DNA of 64,000 nt from Achromobacter spanius (GCF_029637605.1 NZ_CP121261.1:620001-684000); one strand, 5' to 3'. Counted from the stretch's first letter, positions 1-8,943 are shown. A program made the numbers and translations. The notes: generated by a model from the letters alone, not told the origin.

Positions 1-1052
1 TCAAGGACATCGCGCTGCAAACCCAGTTGCTGGCCTTGAATGCGGGCGTGGAAGCCGCCAGGGCAGGGGACGCGGGCCGCGGCTTCGCGGTGGTGGCCAG
101 TGAAGTGGGCCGCCTGGCCGAACGGGTGAACGCCGCCACCAGCGACATCGGGCGGCATACCATCGAAATGCTGGAACTGGTGGACACCACCCAACGCCAG
201 ACCGGTACCCTGCGGGAAGACGTGGATGCCTCCGGCGCGGTGCTGGACCGCACCTGCTCGGACTTCGAACGCTTCGTGCGCGATTTCGACAGCATGAACC
301 GGCAGGTCGGCGAGGTGGTGCAGGCGATTGGCGAAGTGGATGCCACCAACCACGGCATGAGCCAGGAAGTGGGGCGCATTGCCGCGCTGAGCGCCGACGT
401 GCTGGATCGCGTGGGCAGCATGTCGAACGAAATTGACCGTATCCGCCGGCAGACGGAAAGCGTGCAGGAAGTGCTGGCGGACGTGCGCACCGGCAAGACC
501 GCTTTCGACGGTCTTTGCGACACGCTGGAAAGCTTTCAGGCCGCCGCCGAGCGCCTGCTGGACGACGCCCGGCGCCGTGGCGTGGATGTGTTCGACCGCC
601 ATTACCAACGTATCGCGGGCAGTGAACCGCCGCGCTATCACACGCGCTATGACCGGGTCATTGACGAGGCGTTGACGCAGTTGCTGGACGGCGTGCTGGA
701 CGCCGTACCGGGCGGCATCTATACGCTGGTGGTCGACGCCCGGGGCTACGCGCCCGCGCACAACGGCCGGTTTTCGCACCCGCCCACGGGCGACCCGAAG
801 GTGGACATCGCGCGCTCGCGGCACAAGCGGCTCTTCGACGACCCCGTGGGCGCCCGGCTGGCCGCCAACACCGGCGCGATGCTGTTCCAGACCTATTCCC
901 GCGATACCGGCGAGATCATCAACGACATTTCGATTCCGCTGTATTTGGGGTCGGAACACTGGGGCGCGGTCCGCATCGGGCTGGACTACGTCAGCTTCCA
1001 GGCCGCGCTGGATGGCGCCGCGCCCGCCACCCTGCTGCGCAGCGCGGAATAG
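1..1052 (+). CDS. methyl-accepting chemotaxis protein, 3' part
   Basis: C-terminal part of a chemoreceptor; the reading frame is open from the first base, so the 5' end lies outside the window. The visible protein opens inside the signalling hairpin tip ([20 protein letters not shown], then [18 protein letters not shown]), which binds CheA/CheW. A helical adaptation region follows to about residue 200. The last ~130 residues form a globular domain with an RSRHKR stretch and [20 protein letters not shown], resembling the Cache-like sensory domains some receptors carry after the signalling domain. A C-terminal sensor suggests a cytoplasmic or unusually built receptor; the topology cannot be decided without the N-terminus. 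It ends 110 bp before flhB on the same strand. Confidence 0.9.
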   Translation, partial: KDIALQTQLLALNAGVEAARAGDAGRGFAVVASEVGRLAERVNAATSDIGRHTIEMLELVDTTQRQTGTLREDVDASGAVLDRTCSDFERFVRDFDSMNRQVGEVVQAIGEVDATNHGMSQEVGRIAALSADVLDRVGSMSNEIDRIRRQTESVQEVLADVRTGKTAFDGLCDTLESFQAAAERLLDDARRRGVDVFDRHYQRIAGSEPPRYHTRYDRVIDEALTQLLDGVLDAVPGGIYTLVVDARGYAPAHNGRFSHPPTGDPKVDIARSRHKRLFDDPVGARLAANTGAMLFQTYSRDTGEIINDISIPLYLGSEHWGAVRIGLDYVSFQAALDGAAPATLLRSAE

Positions 1053-1162
1053 CACCGCTTTCTTCCCGCTTCTTGGCTTATCGCCCAACCCCGGGCGATC
1101 CTAGAATCTCGGCGGGCGGCTCGTAATCCGAAAATCCGCGAGCCGCAACAGAACCGCAGAGC

Positions 1163-2317
1163 ATGGCTGAAGAAAGCGACCTCGAGAAATCCGAAGCAGC
1201 CTCTCCCAGGCGCCTGGAAAAGGCGCGCGAGGAGGGGCAGATTGCGCGTTCCCGAGAATTGGGCACGTTCATGATGCTGGCCGCGGGTGTCGGCATGATC
1301 TGGGCCGGCGGCAGTTCGCTGTATCAGGGTCTGAGCGGCGTGCTGCACAGCGGCCTGGCGTTCGACCAGCGCATTGTGACGGACCCGGGCGTGATGGTTG
1401 AACAGGCGGTGGTTGGCTTTGGCCACGCCCTGATGACGCTGTTGCCTATTTTCGGCGTGCTGATGGTGGTGGCCGTGTTGTCCAGCGTGTTGCTGGGCGG
1501 CATCGTGATCTCCGGCAAGCCCTTGCAGGCCAATTTTTCGAAGCTGAGCCTTTTTGCAGGCCTGAAGCGGATGTTCTCGTCGCAGACCGTGGTGGAACTG
1601 ATCAAGGCGCTGGCCAAGGCCCTGCTGGTGGGCGGCGTGGCCGTCTGGGTCATCTGGCGCTACCACGACGAGATGATGGGCCTGATGCACGTGGCGCCGT
1701 CTGCCGCGCTGATCAAGGCGCTGTCGCTGGTGGCGCTGTGCTGCGTCTTCATCGTGTCGTCCCTGCTGGTGATTGTGCTGTTGGATGTGCCCTGGCAGAT
1801 CTGGAGCCATTTGAAGAAGCTGCGCATGTCCAAGGAAGACGTGCGCCAGGAACACAAGGAAAGCGAAGGCGATCCGCATGTGAAGGCGCGCATCCGCCAG
1901 CAGCAGCGTCAGGCCGCGCGCCGCCGCATGATGTCGGAGGTGCCCAAGGCGGACGTGGTGGTGACCAACCCGACGCACTACGCCGTGGCGCTGAAGTATG
2001 ACGAGGACAAGAGCGGCGCCCCGCGCGTGATCGCCAAGGGTACGGGCCTGATCGCGGCCAAGATCCGCGAACTGGCCGCCGAGAACCGCATTCCCACATT
2101 GGAAGCGCCGCCGCTGGCGCGCGCATTGCATCAACACGTAGAGCTGGGGCAAGAAATCCCGGCCGAGCTATATACCGCGGTGGCGGAAGTGCTGGCGTGG
2201 GTCTTCCAGCTGCGTTCGTGGCGTTCAGGATGGGGGGCCGAACCGTCGGTCCCGACCAAACTGGCCGTGCCCGCAGCGCTGGACCCGCAGGCATCAACCG
2301 CAGCACAAGGAGTCTAA
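1163..2317 (+). CDS. flhB: flagellar export apparatus protein FlhB
   Basis: Substrate-specificity switch of the flagellar type III export gate in the inner membrane. It is 384 residues, normal for the family. The start is ATG followed by the typical charged opening (MAEESDLEKSEAASPRR). Four hydrophobic segments lie between about residues 30 and 215, then the cytoplasmic domain with the autocleavage motif NPTH at residues 269-272, inside VVVTNPTHYAVALKYD. Autocleavage after the Asn switches export from rod/hook to filament substrates together with FliK. It is followed after 3 bp by flhA. The last ~35 residues are an extra tail beyond the usual end. A paralogue of only its C-terminal domain is at 43650-43991. 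Confidence 0.97.
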   Translation: MAEESDLEKSEAASPRRLEKAREEGQIARSRELGTFMMLAAGVGMIWAGGSSLYQGLSGVLHSGLAFDQRIVTDPGVMVEQAVVGFGHALMTLLPIFGVLMVVAVLSSVLLGGIVISGKPLQANFSKLSLFAGLKRMFSSQTVVELIKALAKALLVGGVAVWVIWRYHDEMMGLMHVAPSAALIKALSLVALCCVFIVSSLLVIVLLDVPWQIWSHLKKLRMSKEDVRQEHKESEGDPHVKARIRQQQRQAARRRMMSEVPKADVVVTNPTHYAVALKYDEDKSGAPRVIAKGTGLIAAKIRELAAENRIPTLEAPPLARALHQHVELGQEIPAELYTAVAEVLAWVFQLRSWRSGWGAEPSVPTKLAVPAALDPQASTAAQGV

Positions 2318-2320
2318 GGA

Positions 2321-4441
2321 ATGAGCGCTTTGCTCACCATGTTGAAGAGTAGCGGGGCCGGCCATGCGCGGCTTCTGGCAGGGCCGATCCTGATCGTGAT
2401 GGTGCTGGGCATGATGGTATTGCCCCTGCCCACGTTCCTGTTGGACTTGCTGTTCACCTTCAACATTGCGCTGTCCGTGATGATCCTGCTGGTGGCCATG
2501 TTCACGCGCAAGCCGCTGGACTTCGCCGCCTTTCCGGCCGTGCTGCTGTTCGCGACCTTGCTGCGCCTGTCGCTGAACGTGGCGTCCACCCGGGTCGTGC
2601 TGCTGAACGGCCACACCGGCCCCGATGCGGCGGGCAAGGTGATCGAGGCGTTTGGCCACTTCCTGGTTGGCGGCAACTTTGCCGTGGGGATCATCGTGTT
2701 CGTGATCCTGACCATTATCAACTTCATCGTGATCACCAAGGGTGCGGGGCGTATTGCCGAAGTGGGCGCGCGTTTCACCCTGGACGCCATGCCCGGCAAG
2801 CAGATGGCGATCGACGCCGACCTGAACGCCGGCCTGATCGGCGAAGACGAAGCACGCAAGCGCCGCGCCGAAGTCTCGCAGGAATCGGACTTCTTCGGCT
2901 CGATGGACGGCGCCAGCAAGTTCGTGCGCGGCGACGCCATCGCCGGCCTGCTGATCATGGTGATCAACGTGATCGGCGGCCTGATCGTGGGCGTGGCCCA
3001 GCACGACATGTCGATGGCCGAGTCGGGCCGCGTCTACACGCTGCTGACCATCGGTGATGGCCTGGTCGCGCAGATTCCGGCGCTGGTGATCTCGACGGCC
3101 GCCGGCGTGGTGGTGTCGCGCGTGTCGACCGACCAGGACGTCGGCCAGCAGATCATGAGCCAGTTGTTCTCGAACCCGGCCGTGCTGTTCCTGACGGCGG
3201 GCATCATCGGCATCATGGGTCTGATTCCCAACATGCCGCACGTGGCTTTCCTGACGCTGGCCGGTGCGCTGGGCTGGGGCGGCTGGATGCTGCACAAGCG
3301 CCGCCTGGCCGCCGCGCAAGCCGCCGAAGAGGTGCCGCCGCAAGCGATCACGCAGGCGCAGGCCGCGGCCGCCGAGGCCAGTTGGGACGACGTGTCCATG
3401 GTGGATCAACTGGGGCTGGAAGTGGGCTACCGGCTGATTCCGCTGGTGGACCACGCCCAGAACGGCGAACTGCTGCATCGCATCCGCAGCCTGCGCAAGA
3501 AGTTCGCGCAGGACGTGGGCTTCCTGCCGCCGGTGGTGCACATACGCGACAACCTGGAACTGAAGCCGAACGATTACCGCATCCTGCTGTCGGGTGTCGA
3601 GGTGGGGCAGGGCGTGGCGATGCCGGGCCAATGGCTGGCCATCGACCCAGGAGGCGTCACGGTACAGATCAAGGGCACGCCCACCACCGACCCGGCCTTC
3701 GGCTTGCCCGCGCTGTGGATCGACGGGGGCTTGCGCGACCAGGCGCAGGTGGCGGGCTATACGGTGGTGGACGCGGGCACGGTGGTGGCCACGCACTTGA
3801 ACCATCTGATGCACCGCCACGGTTCGAACCTGTTGGGCCGCCAGGAAGTGCAGCAGTTGCTGGACCGCATCGGCCGCGACGCGCCCAAGCTGGTGGAAGA
3901 CCTGGTGCCCAAGACGCTGTCGCTGACTGCCTTGCAGAAGGTGCTGCAAGGCTTGCTGTCGGAAGAAGTGCCGATCCGCGACATGCGCACCATTATCGAT
4001 ACGCTGTCCGAGCACGGCCCGCGTCTGGCGGCGCAGGCGGCGGGCACGGGCGGTCAGCCCGACATCAACGAGCTGATCATGTTGGTGCGCCGTTCACTGG
4101 GCCGCGCGATCACGCAGCAATGGTTCCCGGGCGAGGGCGAGCTGCGGGTGATCGGGCTGGATGTGAAGCTGGAGCGCGTGCTGTCGCAGGCCATGACCAC
4201 CAGCGGCGGGCTGGAGCCTGGCCTGGCCGATACCTTGCTGCGCGAAACGCAGGCCGCCGTCGAACGCCAGGAATCGCAGGGCAATGCGCCGGTGTTGCTG
4301 GTGTCGCCGGTGCTGCGCGCGCCGCTGTCGCGCTTCTTGCGGCACCACTTGCCGCAATTGGGCGTGTTGTCGAATACGGAAATACCCGATGAACGCATGG
4401 TCCGCGTGACCGCGATGATCGGCGGGAGCAACGGGCAATGA
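2321..4441 (+). CDS. flhA: flagellar export apparatus protein FlhA
   Basis: Largest subunit of the flagellar export gate; its cytoplasmic ring docks chaperone-substrate complexes and couples export to the proton-motive force. It is 706 residues, close to the ~690-700 of the family. The N-terminal ~330 residues carry eight hydrophobic segments with the conserved cytoplasmic loop (GAGRIAEVGARFTLDAMPGK, then RRAEVSQESDFFGSMDGASK). The rest is the soluble FlhA-C domain (VGYRLIPLVD, then PEYR-like segments). It lies 3 bp after flhB and its stop codon overlaps the flhF start in an ATGA arrangement, so the three genes are translationally coupled. Confidence 0.98.
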   Translation: MSALLTMLKSSGAGHARLLAGPILIVMVLGMMVLPLPTFLLDLLFTFNIALSVMILLVAMFTRKPLDFAAFPAVLLFATLLRLSLNVASTRVVLLNGHTGPDAAGKVIEAFGHFLVGGNFAVGIIVFVILTIINFIVITKGAGRIAEVGARFTLDAMPGKQMAIDADLNAGLIGEDEARKRRAEVSQESDFFGSMDGASKFVRGDAIAGLLIMVINVIGGLIVGVAQHDMSMAESGRVYTLLTIGDGLVAQIPALVISTAAGVVVSRVSTDQDVGQQIMSQLFSNPAVLFLTAGIIGIMGLIPNMPHVAFLTLAGALGWGGWMLHKRRLAAAQAAEEVPPQAITQAQAAAAEASWDDVSMVDQLGLEVGYRLIPLVDHAQNGELLHRIRSLRKKFAQDVGFLPPVVHIRDNLELKPNDYRILLSGVEVGQGVAMPGQWLAIDPGGVTVQIKGTPTTDPAFGLPALWIDGGLRDQAQVAGYTVVDAGTVVATHLNHLMHRHGSNLLGRQEVQQLLDRIGRDAPKLVEDLVPKTLSLTALQKVLQGLLSEEVPIRDMRTIIDTLSEHGPRLAAQAAGTGGQPDINELIMLVRRSLGRAITQQWFPGEGELRVIGLDVKLERVLSQAMTTSGGLEPGLADTLLRETQAAVERQESQGNAPVLLVSPVLRAPLSRFLRHHLPQLGVLSNTEIPDERMVRVTAMIGGSNGQ

Positions 4442-7400
4442 AGATAAGCCGTTTTTTTGGGGTCAACAGCCGTGAAGTGATGCGCCAGGTGCGTCAGGTG
4501 CTGGGGCCGGACGCCTTGATCGTGTCGAACCGCAGCGTCGATGGCGGTGTGGAAGTGTTGGCCACGGTGGATGGCGCGTTTGAGGACGCGGCATCGGAAA
4601 CGCTGCAGCGGGAAGCGGCGGGGGGCGCCGCGCCTGCGGTGGATGCGCGACAACCCGCGCCGGCCAGTTCGCCCTTTGGTGGGGCGGCTGTGCAGCAGCC
4701 GATGCCTCGGCCTTCGGCGATGCCGCCGCCTGTGCATCCGGGGATGCAGCAGCCTGTGCATCCGGAGATGCAGCAACCTATGCATGCGGCGACGCCGTCG
4801 CCGATGCAGGCGCCGATGCCGCAGACCGGTTACTCGACGCCGTCGCCCGGGCAGGCGCCGATGCCGCAAACCAACTACTCGACGCCGTCGCGCTCCATCG
4901 CGGCGTACCAGTCCGCCTTTGCCTCGTCGGCAGTGCCGGAGATGGAGGCGATGCCGGAGTCGAACGGCGCCGTTGCGCCTCAGTCGGCAGCACCCCAATC
5001 CGCTGCGCCTCAACCTGCCACGTCCCAACCCGGCGCGACCCATCCATCAGCGCCTGCGTGGCCACAGCCGCTGCCCGCGCAGCAGGCACCCATGCCGCAC
5101 GCAGCCCCCGCGCAAGCGGCTGCCCCGTCCGTTGCCGCGCAGCCCGCTGCGCCGCTGACCGGCACGGCAACCCGTGTGGAACTGCCGGCCTTGCCGCCGG
5201 CCCGGCCGGCGACGCCTGCCTATGCGCCGGCCACGTCTGTGCCTGCGTCGGCAACCGCCTATGTGCCGCCTGCGTCCGCGCCTGCGTCGGCACCTGCCTA
5301 TTCGCCGGCCGCGTCCGCGCCTGCCTATGTGCCCGCTGCGTCCACGCCTGCGTTGGCTCCCGCCTATGTGCCGCCGGCCTCCGCGCTTGCTTCGGCGCCC
5401 GCCTATACACCGGTTGCTTCGGCTGCCGCGCCTGCACCGTCCATGGCCCGCATGCCGGACGCGCCGTTGCGTCAGGCGCCGCCCATGGCGCCGCCATCGT
5501 TGCCGGCGAACTCCACCGCCGGTTTGCAGGACGCCATCAGCGCCCTGCGCGGTGCGTTGGAAACGCGCATGGATGGCCTGCTGTGGGGCGGTCGCCCGGG
5601 CTCGGGCCGCGAGCCCGCCGCCGCCGCGCTGTTCCGTAGTTTGCTTGACGCCGGCTTCAGCACGAAGCTGGTTCGCACGCTGGTCGACCGCCTGCCGCAA
5701 GGCCTGTCAACGGAGGCCGCCCAGGCCTGGGCGCGCAACGAGCTGGTCACGCACCTGCCGGTGGTCCGCTCCGAAGACGAATTCCTGGCCGGTGGCGTCT
5801 ATGCCCTGGTCGGCCCCACCGGCGTGGGCAAGACCACTACCCTGGCCAAGCTGGCCGCCCGTTGCGTGGCGCGCGAAGGCCGCGACCAGGTGGCGATGCT
5901 GACGACCGACCTGTTCCGGATCGGCGCGCTTGAACAGTTGCAGATCTACGGCCGCCTGATGGGCGTGCCCGCCCATTCGGTGCGCGACGCGGGCGAGCTG
6001 CGCCGCATTCTGGCCGAACTGGGCAACCGCAAGATCGTACTGATCGACACCACTGGCATCAGCCAGCGCGACCGCCTGGTGGCGGAGCAGGCCACGATGC
6101 TGTGCAACGCCGGCAAGCCGGTGCGCCGGCTGCTGGTGCTGAATGCCGCCAGCCAGGGCGATACCCTGGATGAAGTGGCGCATGCCTACCGCAATGGCGT
6201 GGGCGAGGATGTGGCCGGTTGCATCATCACCAAGCTGGACGAAGCCACGCGCCTGGGCGCGGCGCTGGATACGGCGATCCGCCATCGCCTGCCGATTCAC
6301 TACATGTCGGTGGGGCAGAAGGTGCCGGAACACATGGAACTGGCGCGCGCCGACGTGCTGATCGACCGCGCTTTCCAGATGGTCGAACGCGCGCGTGCCT
6401 TGTACACGCCCAGCGAAGCAGACCTGGCGTCGCTGGTGCCGTCGGCCCGCGAGGCGGATGCGGTGGACCCCGCGCGCCGCCGGCAACTGCTGGCGTCCGC
6501 GATTTTGCGCCCGCAAGGCGGCTCGGCCTCGGTCGCGGCGGCACAGAATCTGGACGACACGATCGGGCTGTTGGACAACGACCCGGCCTGCGTGCAAGCG
6601 CGCGCATCCTGGCGTGAATATGTGGGTGATGGCGCGGGCGCAAGCCTGGCGGGATTGGCTGACGAGCCGCTGGCGATGGTGCGGCGGGAATTTTCGTCGG
6701 TGTGCAACCGGCACCTGCTGGCCATGCACGGCAAGGCCAGCATGAAGGGCGAGGGCTTGCCGGGTGGCGTGTTGATGGGGTCCCTGCTGATGAGCGATCG
6801 CGGCGTGGCCTTGGCGGCGCCCGCGCAGCAATTGGCGCTGGCCCACGGCATGCTGACGTCGTTTGCACCCGCGGCGCCTGGTCTGGCGGATGCCGGCCCG
6901 GCGCTGGAGGCGCGAGTGCGCTGGCTGGGCGAGCAGTTGCCGCGCCTGCCGCTGGTGCATCTGCTGGAGGCGGGTACGTCGGCGTTGTGGCAGTCGTTAA
7001 GCGGGCAGGGCGCGTCATGGGTGGCGCGCTGCCCAGGCGGCATGCGTGTGGTGCAGGATGAGTGCCCGACGAATTTGAATGCGGTTGGCAAGAGCGTGGG
7101 TTATTTGCCCGTGGGTCAGCCGGGTGATATGCCGGGGCTGGTCAGCGAGCAGGGCGGTAAGCAGGTGCCGTTGGCGCTGTGGGCGTCGGGCACGGAAATC
7201 GCCTTGCCGGGCCGTGGCGAGAATGCAGCGTTCCGTTTGGTGTGCGCGCGCTTGATTGATACGGCAAGCGGTGAAGTGGCGGGCCAGTTGTTTGGCGTGA
7301 CGAACCTGGCGGCATCACAAGCCGACGCGGCGACGGTGGCGCGATGGCTGGTGTTGCAGGATGAGGCCAAGGCAGGCTTCCGTTATATGGCGAACGCCTG

Positions 7401-7623
7401 GCAGGCATTGCCGGCGGTTGATGGTGCGCATACCTTGGCCAGGCAGTCGCTGATGGCGGGCCAACTGGGCGCGGCGTGCTGGCAGATGGCGCATTCGACG
7501 TCCGCCGAGGTGGCCCGGGGACCGTTGTCGGGAATTATGGGGTCGGAGAGAAAGCTATCGGGGAAGCTGCTGCCGGTGGCGATATTGAAGATGTTCGCGA
7601 TGTTGGAGATGGCGGCGGGGTGA
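4438..7623 (+). CDS. flhF: FlhF, SRP-type GTPase with very long linker and C-terminal extension
   Basis: Signal-recognition-particle-like GTPase that in other bacteria sets flagellar number or position. Residues 1-60 are the typical FlhF start (MKISRFFGVNSREVMRQVRQ). Residues ~65-360 are a low-complexity Ala/Pro/Gln linker with degenerate repeats of the APAYVPPAS type. Residues ~365-650 are the NG domain: Walker A GPTGVGKTT at 459-467, then TTDLFRIGALEQL, LIDTTG and the guanine-specificity segment TKLDEATRLG. The protein runs ~405 residues further to 1061 in total, with no domain I recognise (positions ~655-1061). Known FlhF proteins are usually 380-500 residues, or about 700-800 when the linker is long. 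The start overlaps the flhA stop by 4 bp. No flhG or fliA follows. Confidence 0.93.
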   Translation: MKISRFFGVNSREVMRQVRQVLGPDALIVSNRSVDGGVEVLATVDGAFEDAASETLQREAAGGAAPAVDARQPAPASSPFGGAAVQQPMPRPSAMPPPVHPGMQQPVHPEMQQPMHAATPSPMQAPMPQTGYSTPSPGQAPMPQTNYSTPSRSIAAYQSAFASSAVPEMEAMPESNGAVAPQSAAPQSAAPQPATSQPGATHPSAPAWPQPLPAQQAPMPHAAPAQAAAPSVAAQPAAPLTGTATRVELPALPPARPATPAYAPATSVPASATAYVPPASAPASAPAYSPAASAPAYVPAASTPALAPAYVPPASALASAPAYTPVASAAAPAPSMARMPDAPLRQAPPMAPPSLPANSTAGLQDAISALRGALETRMDGLLWGGRPGSGREPAAAALFRSLLDAGFSTKLVRTLVDRLPQGLSTEAAQAWARNELVTHLPVVRSEDEFLAGGVYALVGPTGVGKTTTLAKLAARCVAREGRDQVAMLTTDLFRIGALEQLQIYGRLMGVPAHSVRDAGELRRILAELGNRKIVLIDTTGISQRDRLVAEQATMLCNAGKPVRRLLVLNAASQGDTLDEVAHAYRNGVGEDVAGCIITKLDEATRLGAALDTAIRHRLPIHYMSVGQKVPEHMELARADVLIDRAFQMVERARALYTPSEADLASLVPSAREADAVDPARRRQLLASAILRPQGGSASVAAAQNLDDTIGLLDNDPACVQARASWREYVGDGAGASLAGLADEPLAMVRREFSSVCNRHLLAMHGKASMKGEGLPGGVLMGSLLMSDRGVALAAPAQQLALAHGMLTSFAPAAPGLADAGPALEARVRWLGEQLPRLPLVHLLEAGTSALWQSLSGQGASWVARCPGGMRVVQDECPTNLNAVGKSVGYLPVGQPGDMPGLVSEQGGKQVPLALWASGTEIALPGRGENAAFRLVCARLIDTASGEVAGQLFGVTNLAASQADAATVARWLVLQDEAKAGFRYMANAWQALPAVDGAHTLARQSLMAGQLGAACWQMAHSTSAEVARGPLSGIMGSERKLSGKLLPVAILKMFAMLEMAAG

Positions 7624-8013
7624 TGTAGCCATCCTGCGGGATCTGGATTTTGGGTGGTTGATGGGTTTCGCGCGTTGTGCGCTGGTGTTTTTTTGGCGGG
7701 CGTGCCGCGCTGCACCCATCCTACGGGATGCGGATTTTGGGTGGGTGGTTGATGGGTTTCGCGCGTTGGGCGCTGGTGCTTCTTTTGGCTGGTGTGCCGC
7801 GCTCCACCCATCCTACGGGATGCGGTGGTGCTTGTAGGATGGGTGGAGCGCGCGGGGGCCTTGGCTAGATCGCTGGGGCTGCATCGCGCGTAACCCATCT
7901 GGCGGTGGGCGGTGTACATCCAACCGCTGCTGATGGGTTTCGCGCGTTGGGCGGTTGTTTTTTTTGGCGGGCGTGCCGCGCTCCACCCATCCTACGGACC
8001 TATCCGTACGGAA
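7624..8013. repeat. cluster of host palindromic repeats between flhF and flgN
   Basis: This 390-bp gap has no gene. It holds at least three plus-oriented copies (about 7660-7726, 7751-7818, 7931-7997) and one inverted copy (7832-7900) of a ~67-bp repeat. Each copy opens with GATGGGTTTCGCGCG or its variant GATGGGTTACGCGCG, and closes with CGCGCTCCACCCATCCTACG. The two ends are complementary (GATGGGT with ACCCATC, CGCGCG with CGCGC), so each copy can form a long hairpin. The same family appears at 27103 and 28404-28604. It sits between the convergent 3' ends of flhF and flgN and may act as a bidirectional terminator, which is inference. Confidence 0.85.
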
Positions 8014-8496
8014 TTATCCGGCGACGATGGGTTTGCGGCTGGGGGCGCCTCGGGCGCCGCGGCCGTAGGCGTCGTATGTGACGTTGCCCTTGGCGCCGTT
8101 GATGTCGCGCAGCGCGTCCAGCGATTGCTGGGTGTAGCGCAGATGCACGTCGATCAGCGCGCCATTGCGCAGGTTGATTTCATTGGCCGACGCCGACTTG
8201 CTCAACAACGCTTGCCAGATTCCCGACAATTGCGGATGCAGCACCGCCGCCTGCTCGGTGCCGGTGTGGCCGGCGGGCAGGCCGATTTCGGCCAACAGGC
8301 CGTCGCGCGTATCGCTCAGATCCACCAACTGCTGTGCCACGCGGCCCTTGCGTTCCGTAATGGTCTGCAGCGCGCCCACATTGCCCGGCCCGACCAGGAC
8401 CTCGGTCTCTTCTTCCAGAATCGCCGAGAACTCGGTGATCAGGGCGTCTTCCTGACGCATGCAGGACTGGAGGGCGTCGACGGGGTTCATGGTCAT
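8014..8496 (-). CDS. flgN: flagella synthesis protein FlgN (export chaperone)
   Basis: Cytosolic chaperone for the hook-filament junction proteins FlgK and FlgL, which it carries to the export gate. It is 160 residues, mostly helical, slightly longer than the ~140 of enteric FlgN. The central helix has the family's ITERKGRVAQQLVDLSDTRD pattern and the C-terminal NLRNGALIDVHLRYTQQSLDAL segment that precedes the substrate-binding helix. ATG at 8496 has another ATG two codons downstream (8490), and either could be used. It lies 26 bp after flgM on the minus strand; the pairing flgM-flgN is the usual one. Confidence 0.93.
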   Translation of the reverse strand: MTMNPVDALQSCMRQEDALITEFSAILEEETEVLVGPGNVGALQTITERKGRVAQQLVDLSDTRDGLLAEIGLPAGHTGTEQAAVLHPQLSGIWQALLSKSASANEINLRNGALIDVHLRYTQQSLDALRDINGAKGNVTYDAYGRGARGAPSRKPIVAG

Positions 8497-8522
8497 GCTT
8501 CTGATCAGGCGTTGAACAAGGA

Positions 8523-8816
8523 TTACTTCAGCAGATCGCGCGCGCTGGCGATCAGGCTGTCGGCAATGCGGCCGGTGTCGATCTTCAATTGGCCGGAGGC
8601 AATCGCGGCACGGATGGCGGCCACGCGCTCGACGTTGATGTCGTTCGAGCCGTCTTGCAGGGCCAGCATCTTGCGCGACGCCGAGCTCAACGCCACTTGC
8701 GAGCTGCTTGAGCCCGTGGCGTTGCTGGCGCCATACGCCTGCGCAACGGCGGAATCCGGGCGCTGGCTGACGGCGTCGGCCGAAAGAGGCCGGTTGGAGG
8801 TCGAATTGATTTTCAA
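8523..8816 (-). CDS. flgM: anti-sigma-28 factor FlgM
   Basis: Binds FliA (sigma-28) until the hook is complete, then is exported, releasing late-gene transcription. It is 97 residues: disordered N-terminus, then the conserved sigma-binding C-terminal helices (VERVAAIRAAIASGQLKIDT, ADSLIASARDLLK). The start is a TTG codon at 8816 preceded by GGAG with 7-bp spacing. No closer ATG exists and the protein opens with the canonical MKINSTSNRP, so the TTG is probably real. A sigma-28-like promoter lies 60 bp upstream. It is transcribed with flgN. Confidence 0.94.
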   Translation of the reverse strand: MKINSTSNRPLSADAVSQRPDSAVAQAYGASNATGSSSSQVALSSASRKMLALQDGSNDINVERVAAIRAAIASGQLKIDTGRIADSLIASARDLLK

Positions 8817-8875
8817 GGTTTTCTCCGCAGGGCGTCCTGGGTCGGTTTGCGACGGATCCGCCTACTTATGTCTGA

Positions 8876-8902
8876 GTAACGACAGGGTCGGATGGAACTT
8901 TA
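8876..8902 (-). promoter_or_regulatory. sigma-28 (FliA)-type promoter of flgM
   Basis: On the minus strand the sequence reads TAAAGTTC, 11 bp, GTCGTTAC. Against the enteric FliA consensus (TAAAGTTT, 11 bp, GCCGATAA) the -35 matches 7 of 8 and the -10 matches 5 of 8, with exact spacing. It lies 60 bp upstream of the flgM start, where late-class control of flgM is expected. The aer promoter at 28712-28738 has the same CGTTA core in its -10. Confidence 0.65.
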
Positions 8903-8943
8903 GGGCAGCTTGCCCGCCGCCGCAACGCGATTTGTAACAGACC

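Noticed and set aside
2294..4015. 573-codon frame antisense to flhA
   Set aside because: Same shadow effect; composition dominated by His, Arg and Gln, no recognisable motif.
4438..7623. FlhF as two genes fused by a sequencing error
   Set aside because: Frame, codon bias and composition are continuous past the GTPase domain and there is no internal start with a ribosome site.
7912..8937. 341-codon plus-strand frame from the repeats through flgN and flgM
   Set aside because: Starts in repeat DNA and is the antisense of two well-supported genes.
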